Assembly (NCBI RefSeq): GCF_004115155.1
Contig: NZ_RDSM01000003.1
Coordinates: 1-64,000, forward strand
Direction of reading: 5' to 3'
Origin: Granulicella sibirica
Lineage (GTDB): Bacteria > Acidobacteriota > Terriglobia > Terriglobales > Acidobacteriaceae
Length of the DNA: 64,000 bases
Below, piece by piece: positions 17,382-25,875 of the stretch; position 1 is the stretch's first letter, and the number at the start of each line of letters is the position of its first letter. Below the pieces are notes generated by a model. That model made no database searches, was not told the DNA's origin, and was given only the letters and a program-made list of their open reading frames with translations. The translations under genes were made by a program, and so were the position numbers.

Positions 17382-18577
17382 TGTCATTGACCGAGACCAA
17401 GAGCAGGAAGGCTAGCAACACTCTGCTCGTTGCACTATTCGTCGCGGTACTGATAAGCGCACTGTTGGGCTGGCACTTTGTGCTCCATCCCAACGAGGTG
17501 AGCACAGATGACGCGCAGATAGACGGGCACGTTCACCCGATCAACACTCGAATCGGAGGAACCATCACCTGGGTGAACCCAAATGTTGAAGATACCTACT
17601 ACGTGACGGCGGGCACTGTGATCGCACATTTGGATCCCAACGACTATCAACCAACCGTCAATCGATTAGAGGGCGATGTACAGGCGTCCGTAGCGCAGGA
17701 GCGGGCAGCAGCGCTGAACCTTCCTATCGCTTCAGAGACCGCTCTGAGCAGGCTAACCTCAGCTCAGGCCTCGCTTGTAGAAGCAGAGGCAGACTTGGAA
17801 TCTGCCTTGTCTCAAAAGACCGCATCCGAAGCAACGGTTGCTCAGACCGAGGCGAACTATCGCAGAGCAGAAGATGATAGGGTCCGATATCAAGCACTTG
17901 TGGCGACACACGAGATCTCACGATCCGAGTACGATCAGCGCGAGGCGGACTCTAAAGGTACGGGGGCACTCCTCGCCGCCGCTCAGGCCAACAGCGCCGG
18001 TGCCGATCAAAAGATCGAGGCTGCGCGCCAAAAAATCAAAGAGCGGCAGAGTGATCTTCGCATGGCCGAAACCGCTCCAGCGTCGATCGCGAGTGCGCGT
18101 GCAAACGTGCTCCGCGCTTCAGGTGAAACGAAGAAATCGCAAGCCGCGCTTTGGAATGCGCAGCTTGACCTCGGCTACACAAACCTGGTCGCACCTGTCA
18201 GTGGAATCGTGGGTCGTAAATCTATGGAAGTTGGGCAGCGGGTGGCAGCCAATCAATTGATGCTAACTCTCGTGCCGCCTAAGGACGTGTGGGCCATTGC
18301 CAACTTTCGCGAAACGCAGATGAAGAAGATGCGCATTGGCCAGTCTGCAACTGTGCACGTCGATTCGGTAGGTCGTGATTTCCAAGGAACTGTAGAAAGT
18401 ATCGGAGGGGCGACCGGGTCCAAGTACTCAGTGATCGCCCCAGACAATGCAACCGGCAACTATGTGAAGGTCGTGCAGCGCATCCCTGTGCGGATTCGGC
18501 TGAATGGTCTTGAAGCGGCAGGTCCGCTCTTGTTACCTGGTATGTCGATCGAAGTTTCAGTTCGAGTGAGCCCATAG
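17381..18577 (+). CDS. HlyD/EmrA-family membrane fusion protein
   Basis: A 398-residue periplasmic adaptor. One N-terminal membrane anchor (about 16-35, LLVALFVAVLISALLGWHFV) is followed by the first half of the biotinyl-lipoyl-like domain (HVHPINTRIGGTITWV, VTAGTVIAHLDPNDY). A long coiled-coil hairpin spans about 100-250, then the second lipoyl half (LGYTNLVAPVSGIVGRKSME, GQRVAANQLMLTLVP) and a beta-barrel ending RIRLNGLEAAGPLLLPGMS. It bridges the MFS transporter and the TolC-like channel encoded immediately upstream. Gene order transporter-channel-adaptor differs from the emrAB order of enterobacteria. Confidence 0.9.
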   Translation: MSLTETKSRKASNTLLVALFVAVLISALLGWHFVLHPNEVSTDDAQIDGHVHPINTRIGGTITWVNPNVEDTYYVTAGTVIAHLDPNDYQPTVNRLEGDVQASVAQERAAALNLPIASETALSRLTSAQASLVEAEADLESALSQKTASEATVAQTEANYRRAEDDRVRYQALVATHEISRSEYDQREADSKGTGALLAAAQANSAGADQKIEAARQKIKERQSDLRMAETAPASIASARANVLRASGETKKSQAALWNAQLDLGYTNLVAPVSGIVGRKSMEVGQRVAANQLMLTLVPPKDVWAIANFRETQMKKMRIGQSATVHVDSVGRDFQGTVESIGGATGSKYSVIAPDNATGNYVKVVQRIPVRIRLNGLEAAGPLLLPGMSIEVSVRVSP

Positions 18578-18630
18578 CTCAAGGTCGGGCCTGTCCTCGC
18601 CTTTATCCACTAAGCCTGTGATTCGCCAGG

Positions 18631-18798
18631 CTAGAGATGGCGTATGAGTACGAAGAACACAAACACAGCCAGAACCACCATTCCCACGAGCAGAGTCGAC
18701 ACAAAGATGAGCGCGCCGCGCTCCTTTGCAGGGGTCGGAGGTGTGATACCAACGGTGAGGATAAACGCTTGTGAGATCGCCCGCAGCGGATTTTTCAT
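18631..18798 (-). CDS. Small single-pass membrane protein (55 residues)
   Basis: A short minus-strand frame starting MKNPLRAISQAFIL, followed by TPPTPAKERGALIF and one strongly hydrophobic helix (VSTLLVGMVVLAVFVFFVL), ending RHL. Basic N-terminus and a single C-terminal helix suggest an inner-membrane microprotein. No strong ribosome site is visible. It points towards the end of the efflux operon, 53 bases away. It resembles small membrane proteins that accompany transporters, but a role is not established, and the gene call itself is moderate. Confidence 0.45.
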   Translation of the reverse strand: MKNPLRAISQAFILTVGITPPTPAKERGALIFVSTLLVGMVVLAVFVFFVLIRHL

Positions 18799-19110
18799 GG
18801 TGTATTAGCGTCGCTTGATCTATCGCGGATAGATGTCGTACAAGCAGCAACGATAGAAGAACTAGGGGCGGGGTTCTTTACGAAAACGACTGTCATTTGT
18901 CGCAGACGATAGAGATCTTCGCCAAACCCTAGGTAGGGAGAAGTTCGCCTAAGAGAACAAAATCTTTTGGCAGCAGCACTGCCAAAATGCAGTGCGATTT
19001 GAAAATCCTTCTTGGAGCAAGGCCAGTAGTCTCGCTGTATTGGCAACCGGGACATTGTCTTTGGTAGCTGGTCTGGTATCTGTACAACCAGGCGGAACAA
19101 AGGAGATGCA
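18799..19110. other. Intergenic region upstream of the NmrA-like gene
   Basis: No gene seen in these 312 bases. The only distinct structure is the perfect inverted repeat at 18965-18987. Confidence 0.4.
18965..18987. repeat. Perfect 9-bp inverted repeat
   Basis: TTTTGGCAG (18965-18973), five-base loop, CTGCCAAAA (18979-18987). No T-run follows on either strand outside the stem. It may be a terminator or an operator; it lies 124 bases upstream of the NmrA-like gene. Confidence 0.5.
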
Positions 19111-20022
19111 ATGACAAAGTCAAAGATTTTAGTGACCGGCGCGACCGGGGGAACCGGCGGCGCGGCGACGCGCTTCCTTCGCAATGAAGGGCATGAAGTA
19201 CGAGCATTCGTCCTGAAGGACGACGCGCGGGCCGACGAATTGCGCTCCCTGGGGGCGGAGATCGCGGTAGGCAATCTCCTGGATATCGATAGCGTCCGCG
19301 CGGCGATGGAAGGCGTTGGTGCTGCATATTTTGTCTACCCTCTTGCCCCACAACTCCTGGAGGCAACGGTCGCCTTCGCACAGGCAGCAAAGGAAGCGGG
19401 GGTTGGTGCCATCGTCTACACCTCTCAAATGACCTCAAGGCGCGATTCTAAGAGCCATGCGGCTCAGAGCCATTGGCTCGCCGAACAGGTGTTCGACTGG
19501 TCCGGTGTGCCTGTCACCCACCTTCGGCCAACATTGTTCGCCGAGTGGTTGCTTTACCCCTTCTCGTGGAAGGACTATGCGACCAAAGAGACACTCGCGC
19601 TTCCATTCGGTCACGGAAAGTTTGCGCCGATCACTACGGAGGATCAGGGACGCGTGATTGCAAAGATTTTGGCAGATCCCGCTCCCCACGCGGGCCATCT
19701 CTACAAATTGCTTGGTCCGGTCGAACTTGACGTATATGGGATCGCCGCCGCCGCCAGTGAAGTGCTGGGACGCACCATCACGTACACTCCGCTCGAAGTC
19801 GATGAGTTCTTAGCGATTCTCGGGAAGATCCCAGACTACTCCTCGCCTTTCTTTACCCAGCACATCGGGGCAGTGGCCTTGGATTGTCAGAATGGGATAA
19901 CCGGCGGAACGAACGACGATGTTGAGCGGATTACGGGACGCCGACCGATGACCATCCAGGAGTTCGTCACCAAACACAAAGCCGCGTTCGAGATTACCCC
20001 GAACTCCAAAACAGCCGGTTAG
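19111..20022 (+). CDS. NmrA-like NAD(P)-binding protein (first copy)
   Basis: A 303-residue atypical SDR. The Gly-rich cofactor motif GATGGTGG lies at 10-17, followed by GAEIAVGNLLDIDSVRAAMEG and YFVYPLAP. It lacks the YxxxK active site, so it is expected to act as a redox sensor, as for the fungal regulator NmrA, or as a quinone/isoflavone-type reductase. AAAGGAG precedes the ATG. A second, clearly related copy lies at 31352-32263; both share the HWL-EQVF-WSG-PVTHLR block and FAEW. Function in this island is unknown. Confidence 0.83.
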   Translation: MTKSKILVTGATGGTGGAATRFLRNEGHEVRAFVLKDDARADELRSLGAEIAVGNLLDIDSVRAAMEGVGAAYFVYPLAPQLLEATVAFAQAAKEAGVGAIVYTSQMTSRRDSKSHAAQSHWLAEQVFDWSGVPVTHLRPTLFAEWLLYPFSWKDYATKETLALPFGHGKFAPITTEDQGRVIAKILADPAPHAGHLYKLLGPVELDVYGIAAAASEVLGRTITYTPLEVDEFLAILGKIPDYSSPFFTQHIGAVALDCQNGITGGTNDDVERITGRRPMTIQEFVTKHKAAFEITPNSKTAG

Positions 20023-20169
20023 AGATGACCAGCCGCCCAGTTAGACGCGCCAATACTGCCTGCAGCCGACGCGGGTGATTCAAACGGCTAGTTCGTATCC
20101 CGCGTCGAGGTCTTATCCCTAAAGTAGTCGCATGTGTGACGATCATTGTTTTCACACCAGGGGCCGCAA

Positions 20170-20802
20170 ATGTACAACGGACTCAGATCATCGAATGCGG
20201 CTCGAGACACCCGAATGGGGGTAGGGAGCGAACACGTACCTGACGATCGCCTTGTCGAACAGATCAGGATAGGAAGTCATGAAGCCTTCGAGATTCTTCG
20301 AGGTCGGCACGAGAAGCGTCTACTCAACACGGCGATTCATATCCTGCGGAACAGAGAAGATGGCGAAGACGCCGTGCAAGATTCGTTCCTGAAGGCCTAC
20401 CGGCGCATCGAAACCTTCAATGGACGGTCTGCCGTTTCGACCTGGCTGACTCGAATCGTCATCAACACATGCTTGATGCAGTTGCGAAGGCAGCGAACGA
20501 GACCCAGCGTCTCTCTCGATGATCCCAACGAACACGGTCTTTCCAGGCTAGATGGCATACCCGACCGAACAATTAGTATCGAGGCTTCTTACGCCGTACG
20601 GGAGAGGCGTGAGTTACTGTCAATTGCAGTGTCCCGGTTGAAACCCTCACTGCGTTCCGTGGTCGACGCCTACCGTCACCACGACTACACGATGGCCGAA
20701 CTCGCGGAACAAAGCGGCTTGTCGGTACCTGCCGCTAAATCTCGTTTGCGGCGGGCGCGTCAAGCTCTGGAGAGATCCCCGGTTATGACCGCATGTCGAT
20801 AG
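20170..20802 (+). CDS. ECF-type RNA polymerase sigma factor
   Basis: About 210 residues. Region 2 reads LVEQIRIGSHEAFEILRGRHEKRL, NREDGEDAVQDSFLKAYR, FNGRSAVSTWLTRIVINTCLMQLRR. Region 4 reads LKPSLRSVVDAYRHHDYTMAELAEQSGLSVPAAKSRLRRARQAL (segments quoted separately in the protein). This is the two-domain extracytoplasmic-function class that recruits RNA polymerase to stress promoters. The ATG at 20170 follows AGGGG; a TTG at 20146 would add eight residues. No standard anti-sigma gene is adjacent. The next gene, 58 bases on, encodes a polytopic membrane protein that could take that role, which is speculation. Confidence 0.88.
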   Translation: MYNGLRSSNAARDTRMGVGSEHVPDDRLVEQIRIGSHEAFEILRGRHEKRLLNTAIHILRNREDGEDAVQDSFLKAYRRIETFNGRSAVSTWLTRIVINTCLMQLRRQRTRPSVSLDDPNEHGLSRLDGIPDRTISIEASYAVRERRELLSIAVSRLKPSLRSVVDAYRHHDYTMAELAEQSGLSVPAAKSRLRRARQALERSPVMTACR

Positions 20803-20860
20803 TCTTCTCCACGATGTTGTTGCACGCATCGCCAAAAATTTGCCTTCAAGGAGTTCGCCG

Positions 20861-21544
20861 ATGAATTACCTCCCGCTTCCTATCAGTGTCTTTTTTCTGG
20901 GAGTCAGTGCTCTGGCTCTCTTCTTGTTTGGCAAAGCCGTTCGCGGGTCCAAGCCGGCGATCGTGCTTTCGCTGGTTTGGATGGTGTTGCAATCGGTTAT
21001 CGCAGTCAGTGGCTTTTACCTGATCACGAGCACGATCCCGCCACATTTCATCTTTGTGGTCGCCCCGCCCATCCTTCTAATTGCTGGCTTGTTCCTCACG
21101 GGAGCTGGTAGGCGCTTCGTTGATCGGATGGACCTGAAGTGGTGCATCCTCGTACACACGATCCGGATCTTTGTGGAGGCTACTCTCTACTGGCTATTCC
21201 TTTACAAGCAAGTACCCGCGCTGATGACGTTTGAGGCTGGTAATCTCGATATCCTGGCCGGTGTAACGGTGCCTTTCGTGTGGTGGGCGTTCAGCGCCGG
21301 AAAGATGGGAAGAAGAGGTTTGTTTATTTGGAACGCCCTCTGTCTACTCAGTGTGCTCAACGCTCTCGGCCGAGCGATGCTCTCCGCCCCGTTTCGCTTC
21401 CAGCGCTTCGCCTTTGATCAGCCGACAGTCGCTATTCTTCATTTCCCGTTCGTCCTGCTGCCCGCGTTCATCGTTCCAGCTGTTCTGTTGTGCCATTTTG
21501 CGGTGTTTAGAAAGCTAACTTCTTCGATGAGCTTGCCCCAATAA
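20861..21544 (+). CDS. Polytopic membrane protein of unknown function
   Basis: About 227 residues with roughly six or seven hydrophobic helices, for example ISVFFLGVSALALFLFG, AIVLSLVWMVLQSVIAVSG, FIFVVAPPILLIAGLFL, FVEATLYWLFLYK and VAILHFPFVLLPAFIVPAVL. AAGGAG precedes the ATG at 20861. No transporter or enzyme motif is recognised. It follows the ECF sigma gene on the same strand with a 58-base gap, so co-transcription is likely. It is convergent with the MFS gene at 21597. Confidence 0.7.
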   Translation: MNYLPLPISVFFLGVSALALFLFGKAVRGSKPAIVLSLVWMVLQSVIAVSGFYLITSTIPPHFIFVVAPPILLIAGLFLTGAGRRFVDRMDLKWCILVHTIRIFVEATLYWLFLYKQVPALMTFEAGNLDILAGVTVPFVWWAFSAGKMGRRGLFIWNALCLLSVLNALGRAMLSAPFRFQRFAFDQPTVAILHFPFVLLPAFIVPAVLLCHFAVFRKLTSSMSLPQ

Positions 21545-21596
21545 CGTTGTTCTGGGTGCGCTGTAGCCAGTCGCTTGGATATCTCGCCTAAGGCAT

Positions 21597-23222
21597 TTAG
21601 AGACGGCCCTCAGTCTCAGCGACGTCCAGCGCGTTTTTGGACTTCCGCACTGTCGTCAGGATTACAAGTGTGCCGACGAGGGTGGTTAGCGCACAGCCAA
21701 ACATCACATGCCGGTAGGCGGTTACAAACGAGCTTTCTACCATTCCTTCCGCACGCAACGCCGGCGAAGACCCAAACTGTTGAGGGATCGGGATAGCAAG
21801 CATCAACCCTTCTGAGTGAACGAGTATGCGTTGCATCTCGACCGGTAAGCCCGACGATTGCATTTGCCTTCCAAACTCATGGTTGAACGTGTGGCTCACA
21901 GCCACGGCCACGATTGAGACTGAGATGAGACCGCCAAGCCTGGATACGGAGTTGTTCACTGCGGATGCGACCCCCCTGCGGCTGGCGGCGACGGAGGCCA
22001 TGAGAAAAGACGTGAGAGGTGCAACGGTCAAAGTGATGCCCACACCCAATACCAGGACTCCAGGCAGAAAGCCATAAGAGTAACGGGTTTCCTTCGAGAC
22101 CAAGCCTAATAAGGCGAAACCTCCCGCTGTCAGGGCTGAGCCCGCCACCATGAACTTTACTTCGCCTACTTTGGCAGCTATCGTACCGACCCTTCCGGAA
22201 AAGGCGAACATGATCGCAATCATCGGCAAAAAAGCAGCGCCCGCGGAGCTGGGCAAGAGATGCCGTGCGCCAATCAGGAAGTACGGAACAATGTAGAACG
22301 CCCCGCCGAGCGCCCCATAGGCAAGGAAGGTCAGGACATTCGCACCAGAAAATGCGGAACTTCGAAACAACGAGAGCGGAACGAGAGGGTTTTTGCTACT
22401 TCGTTGTGACAGCACGAAGACAATAAGCAAAACCAATCCAGCGAAAAGTGAGAGCCCGATGCGCGGATCTTTCCAGCCGAGTTGCGGCACGAAAGACAGG
22501 GCGAAAACGATCGCGGCGAATCCTAGAATGTTGAGCGCTGCGCCCCGATAATCGAGAGGAGCAGGGGCGGCTGCCGAACGGGCAGCTGTTGCGCGCCTAA
22601 GCTTGGGGGCGAGCCACATTATCCAAGCAGTCAGGGGAATATTGAGAAGGAAGATCGCTCGCCAGCTAGACACCTGGATTAGCCATCCGCCGACTATGGG
22701 GCCAATTGCGATCGAAACAGAAGTCCAAGCTGACCACGCTCCGATGGCGCCGGCGCGCTCGCCTTCTGGGTAGGTATCAGAAAGTATTGCGAGCGCTTGC
22801 GGGATCAGTAGTGCTGCGCCGAAGCCTTGGATTGCACGCGCCAAGATCAGCTCGGTAAGGTTCAACGACGCTGCACAGCCGATCGAGGCTAGAGCGAATA
22901 CAGCGACACCCAACAGGTACATTCGCGTTCGGCCGAAGCGATCGCCCAAAGCTCCGCAAAACAGAAGCAGCGCCGAGCCTAGAAGAGAATAGGCCTGGAC
23001 AACCCAGAGGATGTGGGAGGAAGTGGCCCTGAAACTAGCCTGAAGCGTCGGTAAAGCCACATTCACAACGGACCCGTCCATGAATGCCATGGATGATCCC
23101 AGCACAGTGAGTACGAGGATTGATCGTCGATCGGAGGCAAGGCACCGCGAGTCCGCTGCGGCCTGCACCCCGGCTGCGACACATGGCGGACTCATCGGCG
23201 ACCGAGAAACGGCAGATGTCAT
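21597..23222 (-). CDS. DHA2-family MFS transporter
   Basis: A 541-residue transporter of the 14-helix drug:H+ antiporter group. MAFMDGSVVNVALPTLQASF in the first helix is the hallmark of the family (the D of helix 1), followed by GALGDRFGRTRMYLLG (loop 2-3), ARAIQGFGAALLIPQALAIL and IGPIVGGWLIQVSSWRAIFL (the antiporter motif C region). The N-terminal 30 residues are a variable cytoplasmic tail. It starts only 3 bases after the SnoaL-like gene on the same strand, so the two are an operon. No adaptor or channel gene is adjacent, so it may act alone in the inner membrane. Confidence 0.88.
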   Translation of the reverse strand: MTSAVSRSPMSPPCVAAGVQAAADSRCLASDRRSILVLTVLGSSMAFMDGSVVNVALPTLQASFRATSSHILWVVQAYSLLGSALLLFCGALGDRFGRTRMYLLGVAVFALASIGCAASLNLTELILARAIQGFGAALLIPQALAILSDTYPEGERAGAIGAWSAWTSVSIAIGPIVGGWLIQVSSWRAIFLLNIPLTAWIMWLAPKLRRATAARSAAAPAPLDYRGAALNILGFAAIVFALSFVPQLGWKDPRIGLSLFAGLVLLIVFVLSQRSSKNPLVPLSLFRSSAFSGANVLTFLAYGALGGAFYIVPYFLIGARHLLPSSAGAAFLPMIAIMFAFSGRVGTIAAKVGEVKFMVAGSALTAGGFALLGLVSKETRYSYGFLPGVLVLGVGITLTVAPLTSFLMASVAASRRGVASAVNNSVSRLGGLISVSIVAVAVSHTFNHEFGRQMQSSGLPVEMQRILVHSEGLMLAIPIPQQFGSSPALRAEGMVESSFVTAYRHVMFGCALTTLVGTLVILTTVRKSKNALDVAETEGRL

Positions 23223-23225
23223 AAG

Positions 23226-23618
23226 TTATTGGGCTGGAGCGAACATGGCGTTGCCGCTGACTGTTTTCTCAGGTGGCACTTCCTCCTGCATTACATCCCA
23301 ATGCTCAACGAGCTTGCCGGCGACAACCCGAAAGATATCGACTGCAATCAAAGGCTTGGCTGCCCAACCCGTGTACCGGCCGTGAATGGCAACGAACTCG
23401 CCTTCAGCGATGACCATGCCCATTTCGTACCTAAATTCGGCCGGCAACGCACGAATCAGCTCAGGGATAGCGACGCTGCCATTCGCAATTGTAGGGTTGT
23501 GTTGCGTGTAGTTCATATTGAACAGCTTTTGGGGCACATCGGTGTCTCGTTTGATAAAGACCCCTGTGATCGCCTCGATAGCAATCGCCCTGTTCCTTGC
23601 AGTTATCTCGTCACTCAT
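23226..23618 (-). CDS. SnoaL-like (NTF2-fold) protein
   Basis: A 130-residue cone-shaped NTF2-fold protein. The pattern is typical of the SnoaL-like polyketide-cyclase/steroid-isomerase group: an N-terminal helix with RNRAIAIEAITGVF, NMNYTQHNPTIANG with the conserved YxQHNP, VAIHGRYTG, and the end VDIFRVVAGKLVEHWDVMQEE. Many such proteins are stress-associated and of unknown substrate. It lies between a Tat-exported unknown protein and the MFS transporter, all on the minus strand, with only 3 bases to the transporter. Confidence 0.82.
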   Translation of the reverse strand: MSDEITARNRAIAIEAITGVFIKRDTDVPQKLFNMNYTQHNPTIANGSVAIPELIRALPAEFRYEMGMVIAEGEFVAIHGRYTGWAAKPLIAVDIFRVVAGKLVEHWDVMQEEVPPEKTVSGNAMFAPAQ

Positions 23619-23673
23619 CGGATCTCAATTCTCATGGGTGTGGGGCAAAGATTTAATGCCGGTCACTTGCGGT

Positions 23674-24354
23674 TCATGGTCGAGCGTAGTCCATGGTCCA
23701 TACAGCCTTGTCGCCGACATGATATTCGTTACCTTCCCAAGGACTCCCGCAGACGTGCAGGTAGGAATAGGGCGTTCCTGAGAACATCACCCAGGCTCCT
23801 CTATCCCGGACCGTAGTTGGAAGTCCATTGGCCTGAGCATCGAACGGCCAGGTAATCATCCAGTGAGGGCCGATTGGGATCGCGGGACTTGTCGTGTCTC
23901 GTGCGTCCGTATTACTCCGCTGAGTTGCGCCGCAGAGCATATAAATCATGCCGGGCGCTGCATTCGTCGGCTTCGGCTTGCCCTGCATTGCATCCATCAT
24001 CCACTGCATACCGAGCGAATTCATACACATTGGCGGCGAACCAATTCGATTCTCGTCTCCTGGGACGCACACCCACTCGTTCGATCCTTGAACCAAGACC
24101 TTCATGACCCCGTTCGGCCCAAGTTCGGCCACGGTTGCATTCTTCGTAACCTGCGCCGGCCCTGAGAGCCGCGCTCTGGTGATCCTTGGATCCTCTGCTT
24201 GGTCCTGCATATGTTTGCCCCTTTCCGTCTTTCCGAGCTTGTGTTCTGACTCCGCCGCGCCTCCGGCTAAAGCGCCTGAAGTTTGGCCTGAGCTGCTCGC
24301 CAACGAAGCTGCTGTGGCAATCGTCGCGGCGATGAAAGTTCTACGAGTTGTCAT
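23674..24354 (-). CDS. Exported protein of unknown function with Tat-like leader
   Basis: A 226-residue protein beginning MTTRRTFIAATIATAASLAS, with Arg4-Arg5 before a hydrophobic stretch, a Tat- or Sec-type export signal. After it come ARLSGPAQVTKNATV, NEWVCVPGDENRIG, PPMCMNSLGMQWMMDAM and a C-terminal GTPYSYLHVCGSPWEGNEY. Four Met/Cys-containing stretches (CVPG, MCMN, MLCG, HVCG) could bind metal or form disulfides, but I recognise no family with a known function. It is followed 55 bases on by the SnoaL-like gene and preceded by an exported hydrolase on the same strand. Confidence 0.7.
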   Translation of the reverse strand: MTTRRTFIAATIATAASLASSSGQTSGALAGGAAESEHKLGKTERGKHMQDQAEDPRITRARLSGPAQVTKNATVAELGPNGVMKVLVQGSNEWVCVPGDENRIGSPPMCMNSLGMQWMMDAMQGKPKPTNAAPGMIYMLCGATQRSNTDARDTTSPAIPIGPHWMITWPFDAQANGLPTTVRDRGAWVMFSGTPYSYLHVCGSPWEGNEYHVGDKAVWTMDYARP

Positions 24355-24461
24355 ATCGAAGGCATACCCTACTTGGCAATCTTGCTGCCCAGCTCAGTCA
24401 ATAATGGGGCGCAAGGGGCTCTAGTACTCTCCCTCGCGCCGTCTGGAGCCAGCCAGAAAAC

Positions 24462-25481
24462 TCAACCCTTGATGAACGCGAGCACATCAGCGTTGACCTG
24501 ATCGGCGAAGGTGGTGCAAAGCCCATGTGGCTGACCAGGGTAAATCTTCAGCGTGGAGTTTTTGACCAGCTTGGCGGTGAGAGGCGACGAGATCTGCAAA
24601 GGGACAATTTGATCGTCGTCACCCTGCAGGACCAGCGTCGGAATCGTGATCTTTTTCAGATCCTCCCGAAAGTCCGTTTCGGAGAATGCCTTGATGGAGT
24701 CCAGTTCGCCTTTCACAGAACCCAACATTCCCTGAAGCCAGAAGGAATTCTTGATGCCTTCCGAAACCTTCGCATCCGGTCGGTTGTAACCATAGAACGG
24801 AACGGAAAGACCACGGAAAAACTCGGCGCGATTGTTCACAACGCCTTGTCGTAATCCGTCAAAGACCGACATGGGGGCTCCGGGATGATCGGGAGTCCCG
24901 AGCATGAACGGCGTTACAGCTGAGATGAGGACTGCTTTCGATACGCGCTTGCTTCCGTGCCGTCCGAGGTACCGGGCAACTTCGCCGCCGCCGGTCGAAT
25001 GGCCAACCAGAACAGCATCCTTTAAGTTCAATTTCTCGATCAGCTCCGAAAGATCGTCGGCATAGGTATCCATATCATTCCCGTTCCAGGACTGGCCGGA
25101 ACGGCCGTGGCCCCGACGATCGTGAGCGATGACCCGATACCCTTGCTCGCCGAAGAAGAGCATCTGCGCATCCCAGGCGTCTGCCGTTAGCGGCCAACCA
25201 TGTGAGAAGACAATCGGTTGACCCGCGCCCCAGTCTTTGTAGTAGATGGATGTTCCGTCTTTGACTTTGAGCATGTCCAATGAATCCTCTCCGGAGTGTG
25301 GCCTCGAAGGAGAATCCCCCGTGGCGTGTTGTGAAGCAAAAGACTCAAGCGGAAGCGCCAAGGATGTAGCCATTGCGGCGCCGCCGATCAGGATAGTTCT
25401 ACGTGAAAACTGGCTTGGCCCATCAACGTGCTGAACGTGGTCTTCACCCTCTTCTAGCAATTTGTCCTCAAGGTTTGACAT
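24462..25481 (-). CDS. Exported alpha/beta hydrolase, cofactor-free haloperoxidase/arylesterase-like
   Basis: A 339-residue protein with a long N-terminal extension carrying a Tat signal ([19 protein letters not shown], Arg27-Arg28). The core is the non-heme chloroperoxidase/esterase fold: [29 protein letters not shown], nucleophile Ser162 in GHSTGGGE, acidic residue in QGDDDQIVP and His in GQPHGLC. Members hydrolyse esters and, with acid, catalyse perhydrolysis. AGGAGA precedes the start. Usual family members lack the export leader, so this is a periplasmic version. It is divergent from the lipase-like gene at 25876, with a 394-base gap containing palindromes. Confidence 0.88.
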   Translation of the reverse strand: MSNLEDKLLEEGEDHVQHVDGPSQFSRRTILIGGAAMATSLALPLESFASQHATGDSPSRPHSGEDSLDMLKVKDGTSIYYKDWGAGQPIVFSHGWPLTADAWDAQMLFFGEQGYRVIAHDRRGHGRSGQSWNGNDMDTYADDLSELIEKLNLKDAVLVGHSTGGGEVARYLGRHGSKRVSKAVLISAVTPFMLGTPDHPGAPMSVFDGLRQGVVNNRAEFFRGLSVPFYGYNRPDAKVSEGIKNSFWLQGMLGSVKGELDSIKAFSETDFREDLKKITIPTLVLQGDDDQIVPLQISSPLTAKLVKNSTLKIYPGQPHGLCTTFADQVNADVLAFIKG

Positions 25482-25646
25482 GTCGTTCTCCTGGGATTTG
25501 GCGCGTTATATGGATATCGACGATCAGCAGCCGTAGTTATTGAGGATGGCGCATTTTCCAAGCTCTAAGGTGTTTCACCGCGGTTGATCGATTCTGACTG
25601 TTCTCCAAGCTACCGGAAGAGAAAGCGATCCTCTTTCTCATTGCAA

Positions 25647-25666
25647 CTGTATTTTGACGAATACAG
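25647..25666. promoter_or_regulatory. Inverted repeat in the divergent promoter region
   Basis: CTGTATT-TTGACG-AATACAG, 7-bp perfect arms, 6-base spacer. TTGACG in the centre resembles a -35 element, so a bound protein could block a promoter. Function inferred. Confidence 0.35.
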
Positions 25667-25804
25667 CTTCGATGTTTCGGCACGCTTCGCGCTCCTGACC
25701 TAACGTGCAAGCGTGGTTGAAACACGTACGGATTAGTCCTTCCTTTCGACAAAACCTAGCCGGTTTGGCAAAGAGAGATCATGCGACCCGGCTCTATGGT
25801 CACA

Positions 25805-25818
25805 ACAGACATGTCTGT
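25805..25818. promoter_or_regulatory. Perfect 14-bp palindrome, operator candidate
   Basis: ACAGACATGTCTGT, a perfect palindrome 58-71 bases before the lipase-like start at 25876. This size and style are typical of TetR-family operators, but no regulator gene is adjacent. Confidence 0.45.
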
Positions 25819-25875
25819 GGGCGTAACTGCCGTATCAGCGTCACCAGAAACCAATAAAGCACTCAGGAGATTCTT

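Larger units (their letters stand above)
25482..25875. other. Divergent promoter region between two hydrolase genes
   Basis: No gene. It contains an inverted repeat at 25647-25666 and a perfect palindrome at 25805-25818, both plausible operators. Confidence 0.45.
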
